DNA of 64,000 bases from Pedobacter aquae (GTDB lineage Bacteria > Bacteroidota > Bacteroidia > Sphingobacteriales > Sphingobacteriaceae), in NCBI RefSeq assembly GCF_008195825.1, contig NZ_CP043329.1, forward strand, positions 2,294,001-2,358,000. The letters are read 5' to 3'. Positions within the stretch are counted from its first letter, which is position 1. The number at the start of each line of letters is the position of its first letter. The position numbers and the translations under genes are program-made. Below, piece by piece: positions 56,438 through 64,000 of the stretch. The notes below the pieces were generated by a model. That model was given only the letters and a program-made list of their open reading frames with translations, was not told the origin of the DNA and made no database searches.

Positions 56438-56851
56438 TTACTCAACTTCTTTTATATTGTCTTTAAGCTTATCCTTTAAAAATTTCGCAAAATTTATTAC
56501 AGGTATATTTATTGTTTCCATACCTGAAAGCGAAGTGACTGCAGATATAAATGATCGAATAAAAGGAAACATTATAGCAGGAGCATTGATGTAAAAATAA
56601 TCTTCGATTATTATATTTTTTTCCTTTAAATCTTTGAACTTAAAGAAACCTAAACAGTTTGCTTTGATTTTAAAAGAATCAATTTCGTCAGTAACTAATA
56701 CATCTAACTCTAATAAAAAAGACTTATTATTATTATTGACATAACCTTTTGGTTCTACCTCAAGATGAATTTTCCCTGCTTTTTGTGGACTTCTTTGAAT
56801 CGAAAAATCCGCTACGTGAAAATCTTTAAAACTGAATGGTGTTTGTGACAT
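56438..56851 (-). CDS. SecB-like chaperone
   Basis: A 137-residue protein with the SecB pattern. It has long strands (KIHLEVEPKGYVNNNNKSFLLELDVLVTDEIDSFKIKANCLGFFKFKD), then INAPAIMFPFIRSFISAVTSLSG (residues 88-110; compare the N-P-LFPYAR motif of SecB) and INIPVINFAKF (114-124). SecB-like proteins are either export chaperones or, when next to toxin-antitoxin genes, dedicated chaperones that protect the antitoxin. It is the last gene of a three-gene operon, 10 bases after the middle gene, so the second role is favoured. It is not the housekeeping SecB by context. Confidence 0.78.
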   Translation of the reverse strand: MSQTPFSFKDFHVADFSIQRSPQKAGKIHLEVEPKGYVNNNNKSFLLELDVLVTDEIDSFKIKANCLGFFKFKDLKEKNIIIEDYFYINAPAIMFPFIRSFISAVTSLSGMETINIPVINFAKFLKDKLKDNIKEVE

Positions 56852-56861
56852 TTATATTTTT

Positions 56862-57245
56862 TTAAGCTGCTAATGCATAGTTGTTTTCTCCAGCTGATGC
56901 TGGCACAATCAAATCACCTACAAGTGAGCCATTAGTAAATAAATCATACCAATTAACAACATTTAAAACTGCATTGTCAATTAAATGTTCAGCATATTTT
57001 GATAAAGGCATATTATCTGATGATGATGAAAATACAATGCAATCATTAGGAAATAAATTATTCATTGTTATTGATAAATCAGAAATAGCATTTTGGAATT
57101 GTTCTTTGTTAAACAAAGAACTCGGATTTACTTCCACAAAATGTATATCGGACAAACCGTCATAATCATAAATACAACTTTCAATACGAAATTGCTTAAC
57201 AAGCAAATCCATACATAATTTTATATATTGTTTAACTTCACTCAT
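56862..57245 (-). CDS. Unknown protein with an SsrA-tag-like C-terminus, candidate antitoxin
   Basis: A 127-residue protein with no recognised family. The N-terminal half is helix then strands (MDLLVKQFRIESCIYDYDGLSDIHFVEVNP). The middle is NLFPNDCIVFSSSSDNMPLSKYAEHL. The end is GSLVGDLIVPASAGENNYALAA. The last ten residues, AGENNYALAA, are nearly those of the tmRNA proteolysis tag used in this phylum (GENNYALAA type). Its ATG overlaps the HEPN-like gene stop by 4 bases, and the SecB-like gene follows. Position and a degradable hydrophobic tail fit a chaperone-dependent antitoxin; that role is inferred. Confidence 0.7.
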   Translation of the reverse strand: MSEVKQYIKLCMDLLVKQFRIESCIYDYDGLSDIHFVEVNPSSLFNKEQFQNAISDLSITMNNLFPNDCIVFSSSSDNMPLSKYAEHLIDNAVLNVVNWYDLFTNGSLVGDLIVPASAGENNYALAA

Positions 57246-57652
57246 GGGAATCTTTTGTCTAATATAGCTATGACTTTATTGTAAAATTCTTCAGCTTGTT
57301 CTAAATCATTAACTTCTACAGAAGATAATTTATAATCAGCTAAAACTCTTTTTTGTTTTAAAAATGATAAGTATTTCTTTAAATCTAAACCATCAATTTT
57401 ATGAGTTTGTTTTGCTAAATATTCCTCAAAATACTTAGCTAACCATGTGTGAGTCCCTCCATTCCCACTCAATTTAGGGTTGCATTGTTTATCAATATCT
57501 GCTTCACTCATTCCAATTGTAGTATTAAGAATAAAAAACAGTCTTTGAACGCAACTATAATAATAACAATGAACGCGATTGTCTAGATAAGGATTAGCCT
57601 TATCAGATGCAATTAAAAAAGAAACTTTTGACTTTAAAAGCCAGTTACTCAT
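57242..57652 (-). CDS. HEPN-like protein, candidate toxin
   Basis: A 136-residue, mostly helical protein. The C-terminal segment LKKYLSFLKQKRVLADYKLSSVEVNDLEQAEEFYNKVIAIL (residues 91-131) matches the HEPN pattern R..ADY....s..eA..f...v, with Arg102 and the ADY at 105-107. N-terminal helices include NRVHCYYYSCVQRLFFILN. Many HEPN proteins are RNases acting as toxins or defence effectors; the usual RxxxxH is not evident, so activity is uncertain. It is first in the operon. A minus-strand TATCTTTG box lies 20-27 bases before its start. Confidence 0.68.
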   Translation of the reverse strand: MSNWLLKSKVSFLIASDKANPYLDNRVHCYYYSCVQRLFFILNTTIGMSEADIDKQCNPKLSGNGGTHTWLAKYFEEYLAKQTHKIDGLDLKKYLSFLKQKRVLADYKLSSVEVNDLEQAEEFYNKVIAILDKRFP

Positions 57653-57671
57653 GTTAATTCAGAAAAGTATA

Positions 57672-57679
57672 CAAAGATA
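57672..57679 (-). promoter_or_regulatory. -7 promoter box of the HEPN-SecB operon
   Basis: On the minus strand TATCTTTG (57679-57672) lies 20 bases upstream of the HEPN-like start at 57652. A clear -33 box is not seen. Confidence 0.5.
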
Positions 57680-57989
57680 TTATTTAATATTATTGCTTTT
57701 AAATATCATACAATATATATTTCTTATAATGATAATATTATATTGAAATAATTATTGCAAGTATAACTTACATGAATCAAATTTCCAAATATACACAAAT
57801 ATGATACCATACAAACAGACTTAAAAAGTAGTACAGTAACGCTAGATTCCAAATTAAATAAGGAATAGACTAAATTTACTTGGACAGAGTGTTCAATATT
57901 AAAATTAATTTAAGCCATTATTAAACTCGAGTACTAATTTATCAAAAACAGCTTTATCTTTGAATGAGATAAAAACTTAAATCAGTGTA
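57680..57989. other. AT-rich non-coding right part of the mutL island
   Basis: About 310 bases with no open frame of note. A plus-strand TATCTTTG box at 57955-57962 faces mutL but has no good -33 partner. No integrase, inverted terminal repeats or RNA gene is seen. Confidence 0.45.
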
Positions 57990-58020
57990 TTTGTATCCTA
58001 TTATCCTATATGTACCTTTG
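57990..58020 (+). promoter_or_regulatory. Consensus promoter at the island right end driving mutL
   Basis: TTTG at 57990-57993, exactly 19 bases, TACCTTTG at 58013-58020: a full match to the Bacteroidota consensus. It lies inside the island and 60 bases before the mutL TTG start, so mutL is now expressed from element DNA. Confidence 0.78.
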
Positions 58021-58080
58021 CTAAGTATTAATTCTCATTATTATCCAGTAACAAATTTATTAAATAAAAATTAAATTAAT

Positions 58081-59952
58081 TTGCCAGATATAATACAACT
58101 TTTACCAGATTCGGTTGCCAACCAGATTGCTGCCGGTGAGGTAGTACAAAGACCCGCTTCTGCTGTAAAAGAACTCATAGAAAATGCGATAGATGCCGGT
58201 GCCGATAAAATTCAGCTGATTGTTAAAGATGCTGGCAAAACCCTTATCCAAATTATTGATAACGGTTGCGGTATGAGTGCGACAGACGCAAGAATGTGTT
58301 TTGAGCGACATGCAACATCAAAAATCAGAAAAGCTGAGGATTTATTTGCCATTAAAACCATGGGCTTTAGAGGAGAAGCGATGGCTTCTATTGCCGCCAT
58401 TGCCCAAGTTGAGCTTAAAACACGAAGACACGAGGATGAATTAGGTACAAAACTGGTGATAGAAGGCTCAGAAGTTTTAAGTCAGGAACCTTGCGCTACA
58501 ACTGCTGGTACATCCATATCGGTTAAGAATCTGTTTTATAATATCCCCGCAAGGAGAAACTTTTTAAAAAGTAACCCGGTAGAAATGCGTCATATTATTG
58601 ATGAATTTCAACGGGTAGCATTAGCACATCCAGAAATACATTTTACCCTTCACCACGATGGGCAAGAGGTTTATCATTTGCCGCAAACACAGCTTAAGCA
58701 ACGTATTATTCACCTTTTAGGAAATAATTACAATGAAAGGCTTGTCCCTCTAGACGAGGAAACCAGTATTATTGAGGTTAAAGGTTTTATTGGAAAGCCG
58801 TCTTTTGCTAAGAAAACACGTGGCGACCAGTTCTTTTTTGTAAACAAGCGTTTTATAAAAGACCCTTATTTAAACCACGCAGTGATGACAGCTTATGAGG
58901 ATTTATTGCCTGATGACTGTTTCCCGCTGTATGTTTTATTTATTGAGATAGACCCATCTAAAATTGATATCAACGTTCATCCTACTAAAACAGAAATTAA
59001 ATATCAGGATGAAAAAGCAATTTATGCCATCATTAGGTCTGCTGTAAAGCGCTCTTTAGGTAGGTATAACATTACGCCTACTTTAGATTTTAATCAGGAA
59101 ACTGGTTTTGATAGGATGATATCGCAGAAAGCGTGGGAAGATATAACGCCTCCAGCTATACAATTTAATCCTAATTTTAATCCCTTTGCGGATGAAAAGA
59201 AAAAAGATAGAGAAATACCTTTTTTAAGAGATTTAGGAGAGAAAAAGGCTATCCCACAAAATTGGGACACCTTATATGAGATTAGCAAAGAACAGAAGTC
59301 TGTTCAATCATTTTTTGATTTAGATTCATCATCAAATACCATTTCATCGGCAGTAAATGGCGTTTCAGAAACCGAAACTTTAAGCAGACAGGTTTTTCAA
59401 ATCCATCAGAAATATATTATTTCTTCGATAAAATCTGGCTTTATGCTGATAGACCAACAAGCGGCACATGAGCGTATTTTGTACGAACGCTTTTTATCAC
59501 AGTTAGAAAATCATAAAGGCTTAAGTCAGCAAAGTTTATTTCCACAAACCATCACTTTAAACACCACAGATTATGCTTTGGTAACCGAATTGCTTCCTGC
59601 TTTTCAGGCATTAGGTTTCCAGATTAGAGCGTTTGGTAAAAACACATTAGTCATAGAAGGTGTACCGGCAGATATTCCGGAAAACAATAATTTGGCTACC
59701 ATGATGGAAGAATTAATTGAAGGTTTTAAAAACAATCATACCGTTTTAAAGCTTGATAAGAGAGATAATTTAGCCAGAACACTTGCTAAAAATGCTGCCA
59801 TTAAAAGTGGACTTAAATTAAGTGAAGAAGAAATGGTTGATTTAATAGACCAACTGTTTGCTTGCCAAATGCCAGGCATCGCCATTAATGGCAAACAAAT
59901 TATAGTAAAAATAAGCTTAGAAGAATTAGCAGAACGCTTTAACAAAGGCTAG
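58081..59952 (+). CDS. mutL: DNA mismatch repair endonuclease MutL
   Basis: Couples MutS mismatch recognition to strand incision. It has 623 residues. GHKL ATPase motifs are ELIENAIDAGADK, IDNGCGMSATDA and TMGFRGEAMASIAAIAQVEL. The C-terminal endonuclease motif is DQQAAHERILYERF (Gln where many have His) with ACQMPGIAINGKQI. The start must be TTG 58081; the codons CCA GAT ATA ATA CAA that follow form the right copy of the 17-bp island repeat, and the ancestral ATG lies 1.9 kb away at 56156. Rhomboid genes follow at short distances. Confidence 0.95.
   Translation: MPDIIQLLPDSVANQIAAGEVVQRPASAVKELIENAIDAGADKIQLIVKDAGKTLIQIIDNGCGMSATDARMCFERHATSKIRKAEDLFAIKTMGFRGEAMASIAAIAQVELKTRRHEDELGTKLVIEGSEVLSQEPCATTAGTSISVKNLFYNIPARRNFLKSNPVEMRHIIDEFQRVALAHPEIHFTLHHDGQEVYHLPQTQLKQRIIHLLGNNYNERLVPLDEETSIIEVKGFIGKPSFAKKTRGDQFFFVNKRFIKDPYLNHAVMTAYEDLLPDDCFPLYVLFIEIDPSKIDINVHPTKTEIKYQDEKAIYAIIRSAVKRSLGRYNITPTLDFNQETGFDRMISQKAWEDITPPAIQFNPNFNPFADEKKKDREIPFLRDLGEKKAIPQNWDTLYEISKEQKSVQSFFDLDSSSNTISSAVNGVSETETLSRQVFQIHQKYIISSIKSGFMLIDQQAAHERILYERFLSQLENHKGLSQQSLFPQTITLNTTDYALVTELLPAFQALGFQIRAFGKNTLVIEGVPADIPENNNLATMMEELIEGFKNNHTVLKLDKRDNLARTLAKNAAIKSGLKLSEEEMVDLIDQLFACQMPGIAINGKQIIVKISLEELAERFNKG
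58082..58098 (+). repeat. Right attachment-like repeat (attR) within mutL codons 1-6
   Basis: TGCCAGATATAATACAA, identical to 56157-56173. It doubles as coding sequence of mutL, so integration regenerated the reading frame and only the first base of the start codon changed (ATG to TTG). Confidence 0.82.
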
Positions 59953-59956
59953 TAGT

Positions 59957-60784
59957 ATGAGAGAATTTAGGCCATTAGGCAACACTATATTTCCGCCAGT
60001 TGTAAAAAACCTATTGATTATCAATGGTATTGTTTTTTTGGCCACCAATGTTTTTCAAAACAGCTTAGGTTTTGATATGTACCAGCATTTTGCGCTGTAC
60101 TATTACGAGTCGCCAAATTTTAGAATATGGCAATTTATAACGCATTTATTTATGCATGGAGATTTTATGCATATTTTCTCTAATATGCTGGCTTTGTGGA
60201 TGTTTGGTGCTGTACTGGAAAACTTCTTTGGCTCTAAAAAATTCTTACAATATTATATTTTAACTGGACTTGGTGCGGCTCTTTTACATACCGGAGTGCA
60301 GTATATAGAACTATCATCTTTTATAGAAAATTCAAGAGATTATTTAGCCAATCCAACCCTTGGGCGTTTTGGGCAGTTTATTGAAAATACTGTGCCTGAG
60401 GCGTATCAAAGAGATTTTAATAGCCTGTACAACTTTTGGCAAGCAGACCCAACAAGTTTAAACGCCAAAAACAATTCGGTTGAGCTGGTAAAACAACTTA
60501 CAGATATTAAAATTAACATCCCTACTGTTGGTGCTTCTGGTGCTGTTTTTGGTTTGTTATTAGCTTTTGGGATGTTATTCCCCAATGCAGTTATATATTT
60601 ATATTTCTTTTTCCCGTTAAAGGCTAAATACTTTGTGTTTTTTTATGGTTTATTTGAGCTTTACAGCGGTATAGCCAACAACCCAGACGACAATGTAGCT
60701 CACTTTGCCCATTTGGGGGGTATGCTTATCGGTTTTATTTTGATAAAACTGTGGCGAGTGAGAAGACCTGGTGATTATTTTTAA
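59957..60784 (+). CDS. Rhomboid family intramembrane serine protease
   Basis: A 275-residue polytopic protease. The first helix region precedes FRIWQFITHLFMHGDFMHIFSNMLALWMFG (rhomboid H-x-x-x-H-N-like region). The catalytic serine is in GASGAVFGLL (near residue 196) and the catalytic histidine in HFAHLGGMLIGF. A long insertion (about residues 115-180) between helices is unusual but seen in this phylum. It begins 4 bases after the mutL stop, so the genes are cotranscribed. Confidence 0.92.
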   Translation: MREFRPLGNTIFPPVVKNLLIINGIVFLATNVFQNSLGFDMYQHFALYYYESPNFRIWQFITHLFMHGDFMHIFSNMLALWMFGAVLENFFGSKKFLQYYILTGLGAALLHTGVQYIELSSFIENSRDYLANPTLGRFGQFIENTVPEAYQRDFNSLYNFWQADPTSLNAKNNSVELVKQLTDIKINIPTVGASGAVFGLLLAFGMLFPNAVIYLYFFFPLKAKYFVFFYGLFELYSGIANNPDDNVAHFAHLGGMLIGFILIKLWRVRRPGDYF

Positions 60785-60816
60785 ACATCATCAATTTGAT
60801 TAATTAAATTAGCACT

Positions 60817-61689
60817 ATGAATACCATCCAAGAATTACGATATAAAATTTTTAACTCGGGTAGTAGGGTAAATCTTTTTATTGGGATAAATGTGATTGTA
60901 TTTCTGGCTTTTAACCTCATAAGGGTTGTACAATGGTTGTTTACCAGACAAACTACCGTTTATGAAACCATTATTGATTATTTAGCTGTACCTACTTATA
61001 CCAAAGAGCTTTTATTTAAATTTTGGACACCTTTTACCTATATGTTTTTACATAATGGCGTGTTTCATATTCTATTTAACATGCTTTGGTTGTTTTGGAT
61101 GGGAAGAATTTTCGAAGAGTTTTTAAATACTAAAAAACTAACTTTTGTTTATTTAGCTGGCGGATTAGCAGGAGCTTTTTTATTCATCATTAGCTATAAT
61201 TTTCTTCCTGCATTTTCTAATCAGGTGATGTTTGCAACAGCTGTAGGTGCATCTGCTGCTGTTACCGCAATTATTGTGGCTACGGCAACCTTATTGCCCG
61301 ATTATACTATTTCTTTACTGCTATTTGGGCCTGTTAAGTTAAAATGGATTGCTTTAATTTATATTGTTTTAGATATTATCAGCTTAGCAGGTGCTAATGC
61401 TGGAGGGCATATGGCGCATTTAGGAGGTGCTATTTTTGGTTTTTTCTATATCAAGTCTTTACAAAACGGCAGAGATTGGAGCAAGCCTTTTATCAACCTG
61501 TTTAAACCACGTAAAAAGCTTAAAGTAGTTTCAACAAATTATAGTAAACCACATCAAGAAAACATACATCCAGACCAAAAAACTATCGATGAAATTTTAG
61601 ATAAAATATCGCAATCAGGTTATGATAAGCTAACCAAAAAAGAGAAAGAAATTTTATTTAGAGCCAGCAAAAGCAATGAGGAAAAATAA
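60817..61689 (+). CDS. Second rhomboid family serine protease
   Basis: A 290-residue rhomboid. It shows FWTPFTYMFLHNGVFHILFNMLWLFWMG, the catalytic serine in VGASAAVTAII (near residue 146) and the histidine in GGHMAHLGGAIFGFFYIKSL. The C-terminal 60 residues are cytoplasmic and end in a helix common to Bacteroidota rhomboids (IDEILDKISQSGYDKLTKKEKEILFRAS). It is a tandem paralogue of the gene before it, 32 bases apart, and overlaps the next gene by 14 bases. Confidence 0.92.
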   Translation: MNTIQELRYKIFNSGSRVNLFIGINVIVFLAFNLIRVVQWLFTRQTTVYETIIDYLAVPTYTKELLFKFWTPFTYMFLHNGVFHILFNMLWLFWMGRIFEEFLNTKKLTFVYLAGGLAGAFLFIISYNFLPAFSNQVMFATAVGASAAVTAIIVATATLLPDYTISLLLFGPVKLKWIALIYIVLDIISLAGANAGGHMAHLGGAIFGFFYIKSLQNGRDWSKPFINLFKPRKKLKVVSTNYSKPHQENIHPDQKTIDEILDKISQSGYDKLTKKEKEILFRASKSNEEK

Positions 61690-62794
61690 AAAAATAAGTC
61701 TCGTTAGTAAGTTTATTCTATTTATTAATATACTGGTAATTATTGGTTTATTTTTAAGCTATTTGGCAAAATACACCAACCCGGCAGACTATTGGTTTAT
61801 TGCGTTTTTCGGCCTTTCTTATCCCATTATCCTTTTCCTCAATTTCTTGATTATCCTCTATTGGCTCATCAGAAAAAAATGGTACGCCTTAATTTCTATC
61901 ATCAGTATTTTATTAGGTTATAATTCGCTAACATCTACCATAGGTTTTAGAGGAAAAACAGAAAGTAGCTTTGTTACAGATAGTAACACGCTAAAATTGA
62001 TGACTTATAATGTTCATTATTTTAAAAAATTTGGTCTAGAGCTTGATACCCATACCAGATCTGGCATTTTTAATCTCCTCAGAAATGAGCAACCCGATAT
62101 TATAGGTTTTCAAGAGTTTTTCACCAGAAATAAAGGCAAATACAACATTAAAGATTCGGTTTTTAACATATTAGATACCAAATATTATTATTACAATCCT
62201 TCGGTAGATAATAATTATGAATCTTCTGGTATTGCCGTATTTAGCAAATTGCCCATAAAAGCTAAGGGCAATATAGATTTAAAAGACGACACAAAAGGCA
62301 ATCAAGGTATTTGGGTTGATATTGAGAAAAACAACAAAATTTTTAGGGTTTTTATAGTGCATTTAGCTTCCATATCTTTCCAGCCAGAGGATTATAGCTA
62401 CCTCAATAAATTAAAACAAGATTTAAATACTGAGGAAGATTTAAACTCGGGCAAAAGAATCATCAAAAGGTTAAAAAATGCTTTTATCAAAAGGAGTATG
62501 CAGGTAAAATATCTACAAGCTTATATTGATTCTTGCAAAACGCCATATATCATCATGGGCGATTTTAACGACACCCCAGTTTCATACACTTTACATACAC
62601 TAAAAAAGGATATTAAAAACGGTTTCGAAGAAAAAGGTAGCGGCTTAGGCATTACCTATAACGGCGATTTTCCTAATTTTCAGATAGATTACATCTTGGC
62701 TTCAAAAGAATTTGATTTTAAAACTTACAAAATCATAAAAAAAACTTTTTCAGACCATTATCCTGTTAGATGTAATGTAACTTTGGCAGATTAA
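61676..62794 (+). CDS. Membrane-anchored endonuclease/exonuclease/phosphatase family protein
   Basis: A 372-residue protein with two or three N-terminal membrane helices (residues 10-85) and an EEP catalytic domain from about 100. Motifs are LMTYNVHYF, PDIIGFQEFF, SSGIAVFSKLPI, FIVHLAS, IIMGDFNDTP and the final DHYPVRCNV. The phylum has many such proteins next to rhomboids. The substrate may be nucleic acid or phospholipid; it cannot be told from sequence. It contains an A8 run (62737-62744) read in the correct frame. Confidence 0.88.
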   Translation: MRKNKKISLVSKFILFINILVIIGLFLSYLAKYTNPADYWFIAFFGLSYPIILFLNFLIILYWLIRKKWYALISIISILLGYNSLTSTIGFRGKTESSFVTDSNTLKLMTYNVHYFKKFGLELDTHTRSGIFNLLRNEQPDIIGFQEFFTRNKGKYNIKDSVFNILDTKYYYYNPSVDNNYESSGIAVFSKLPIKAKGNIDLKDDTKGNQGIWVDIEKNNKIFRVFIVHLASISFQPEDYSYLNKLKQDLNTEEDLNSGKRIIKRLKNAFIKRSMQVKYLQAYIDSCKTPYIIMGDFNDTPVSYTLHTLKKDIKNGFEEKGSGLGITYNGDFPNFQIDYILASKEFDFKTYKIIKKTFSDHYPVRCNVTLAD

Positions 62795-62827
62795 TTTAAA
62801 CAATCATCTAAATTCGTATTTTGCGAC

Positions 62828-64000
62828 ATGCACAACAATCTTACTATTTATAATACCATATCCAGAAAGAAAGAAGAATTTAAGGCTTTAAACCCACCTT
62901 ATGTAGGGATGTACGTTTGCGGACCAACCGTTTATAGCGATGTACATTTAGGAAACTGCCGCACTTTTATTTCTTTTGATTTGATTTATAGATACCTAAA
63001 ACATTTAGGTTATACGGTAAGATATGTAAGAAATATTACTGATGCTGGCCACTTAGAAGGTGATGGCGATAGCGGAGAAGATAAAATCTCTAAAAAAGCA
63101 AAACTAGCATCTTTAGAGCCTATGGAGATTGTACAACAATATACCAATGGTTTCCATAATATGATGGCTGTGTTTAATGTTTCGCCACCTAGTATAGAAC
63201 CAACAGCTACCGGGCATATCATAGAGCAGATAGAAATGGTTAAAACCATTATAGAAAAAGGCTTTGCTTATGAAACCAATGGCTCGGTATATTTTGATGT
63301 TGAGAAATACAACCAAACACAAGATTATGGTATTTTAAACAATCGTAAGCTTGAAGATTTATTAAACAATACCAGAGACTTAGGTGGCCAAGATGAGAAA
63401 AAAGGTAAACTTGATTTTGCTCTTTGGATAAAAGCTAAGCCAGAACATTTAATGCAATGGCCCTCGCCGTGGGGAATGGGCTTTCCTGGTTGGCATTTAG
63501 AATGCTCTGCCATGAGTAATAAATACTTGGGAGAACAATTTGACATACATGGTGGCGGTATGGATTTAGCTCCTACACACCATACCAATGAAATTGCCCA
63601 AAATGTGGCTTCTTGCGGCAAGCATCCGGCTAATTATTGGATACACACCAATATGCTTACGGTTAACGGACAAAAAATGTCTAAATCTTTAGGAAATAGC
63701 TTTTTACCACACGAGCTTTTCTCTGGCCAACATCCCTTACTACAAAAAGGCTATAGCCCAATGGTGGTGAAGTTTTTTATGCTGCAAGCGCATTATAGAA
63801 GCACCTTAGATTTCTCTAACGAAGCCCTAGATGCTAGCGAAAAAGGCTTTAAAAGGTTAATGGCTGCCTTAGCACTCTTAGATAAAGTTAAAACATCTGC
63901 CCAGTCTGAAGTTGATGTTAAAGCTTTAGAAGAAAAGTTTTCCAAGGCGATGAATGATGATTTTAACTCGCCTATTCTTATTGCTGAGCTTTTTGATGCC
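62828..64000 (+). CDS. cysS: Cysteinyl-tRNA synthetase (3' end beyond the window)
   Basis: Charges tRNA-Cys. 391 codons are present from ATG 62828 and the gene runs off the window without a stop. Motifs are [19 protein letters not shown] (HIGH-like HLGN and the first zinc Cys), [54 protein letters not shown] and [13 protein letters not shown] (KMSKS). The missing part is the helical anticodon-binding region. It starts 33 bases after the EEP gene on the same strand. Confidence 0.96.
   Translation, partial: MHNNLTIYNTISRKKEEFKALNPPYVGMYVCGPTVYSDVHLGNCRTFISFDLIYRYLKHLGYTVRYVRNITDAGHLEGDGDSGEDKISKKAKLASLEPMEIVQQYTNGFHNMMAVFNVSPPSIEPTATGHIIEQIEMVKTIIEKGFAYETNGSVYFDVEKYNQTQDYGILNNRKLEDLLNNTRDLGGQDEKKGKLDFALWIKAKPEHLMQWPSPWGMGFPGWHLECSAMSNKYLGEQFDIHGGGMDLAPTHHTNEIAQNVASCGKHPANYWIHTNMLTVNGQKMSKSLGNSFLPHELFSGQHPLLQKGYSPMVVKFFMLQAHYRSTLDFSNEALDASEKGFKRLMAALALLDKVKTSAQSEVDVKALEEKFSKAMNDDFNSPILIAELFDA

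Larger units (their letters stand above)
56157..58098. mobile_element. Small integrated island in the 5' end of mutL
   Basis: Bracketed by a perfect 17-bp direct repeat (56157-56173 and 58082-58098), the right copy being codons 1-6 of present-day mutL. Inside are an integrase N-terminus-like fragment (56320-56432), a minus-strand operon of three genes (HEPN-like, unknown, SecB-like) and a promoter facing mutL at the right end. Site, direct repeats and integrase-like remnant indicate site-specific integration by a tyrosine recombinase. No intact integrase remains, so it is probably immobile on its own. Confidence 0.8.

Noticed and set aside
56438-56851. Housekeeping SecB export chaperone
   Set aside because: The gene lies in a small inserted island and in an operon with two non-export genes, which favours a dedicated chaperone.

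Overview
The window looks like a chromosome segment from a Bacteroidota member of the Sphingobacteriaceae type (Pedobacter-like). The DNA is AT-rich. Few genes have a Shine-Dalgarno sequence. Recurrent promoters fit the Bacteroidota pattern TTTG/TTG-N19-20-TAnnTTTG. The gene set also fits: DUF2723 membrane protein, M1 peptidase, GH3-family protein, ECF sigma/anti-sigma pairs, recF followed by a DUF721 gene, and a bacillithiol pathway. It is a housekeeping region with several small mobile or accessory insertions.

Layout. 1-0.93 kb: a REP-associated tyrosine transposase between REP-like repeats. 0.94-15.8 kb, mostly minus strand: ABC ATPase, outer-membrane protein with its sigma/anti-sigma pair, GH3 protein, lptB, recJ, a metallo-beta-lactamase-fold hydrolase, a lone receiver domain, YceI, a frameshifted sensor kinase and gcvP. 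15.9-20.7 kb: several toxin-antitoxin-like loci (ParE-type, HicBA-like, HigBA plus a broken extra HigA) around pdxJ and ahcY. 20.8-22.6 kb: bacilliredoxin, then an IS256-family element that landed in a shared terminator. 22.6-36.6 kb: TPR sensor kinase, M1 peptidase, accA, DUF2723 protein, tRNA-Gln, prs, rplY, DUF721 gene, recF. 36.8-45.1 kb: TPR protein, ribH, ytxJ, OsmC, lipA, a second sigma/anti-sigma pair, broken nnrDE and a nucleotidyltransferase pair. 45.1-56.0 kb: uvrA (frameshifted), lytic transglycosylase, a repeat-rich pseudouridine synthase, an AztD-like beta-propeller lipoprotein with a palindromic upstream site, bshA, a repeat array and a serine hydrolase. 56.1-58.1 kb: a small island inserted in the 5' end of mutL. 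58.1-64 kb: mutL, two rhomboid proteases, an endonuclease/phosphatase-family protein and cysS, which runs off the end.

The most interesting region is 56157-58098. A 17-bp direct repeat of the mutL start brackets about 1.9 kb. It holds an integrase-like fragment and a tight three-gene operon: a HEPN-like protein, an unknown protein whose own C-terminus reads AGENNYALAA (very like a Bacteroidota tmRNA degradation tag), and a SecB-like chaperone. This is the architecture expected of a toxin-antitoxin-chaperone system. The right end of the island supplies mutL with a consensus promoter and a replacement TTG start codon.

A second theme is a set of same-direction (-1) reading-frame breaks, mostly in or next to A runs: sensor kinase, transposase, nnrDE twice, uvrA and a coiled-coil lipoprotein. 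They look like homopolymer undercalls in the assembly, although real decay or slippage cannot be excluded from sequence alone. Three bacillithiol-linked genes (bacilliredoxin, ytxJ, bshA) are scattered through the window and imply that bacillithiol is the low-molecular-weight thiol.
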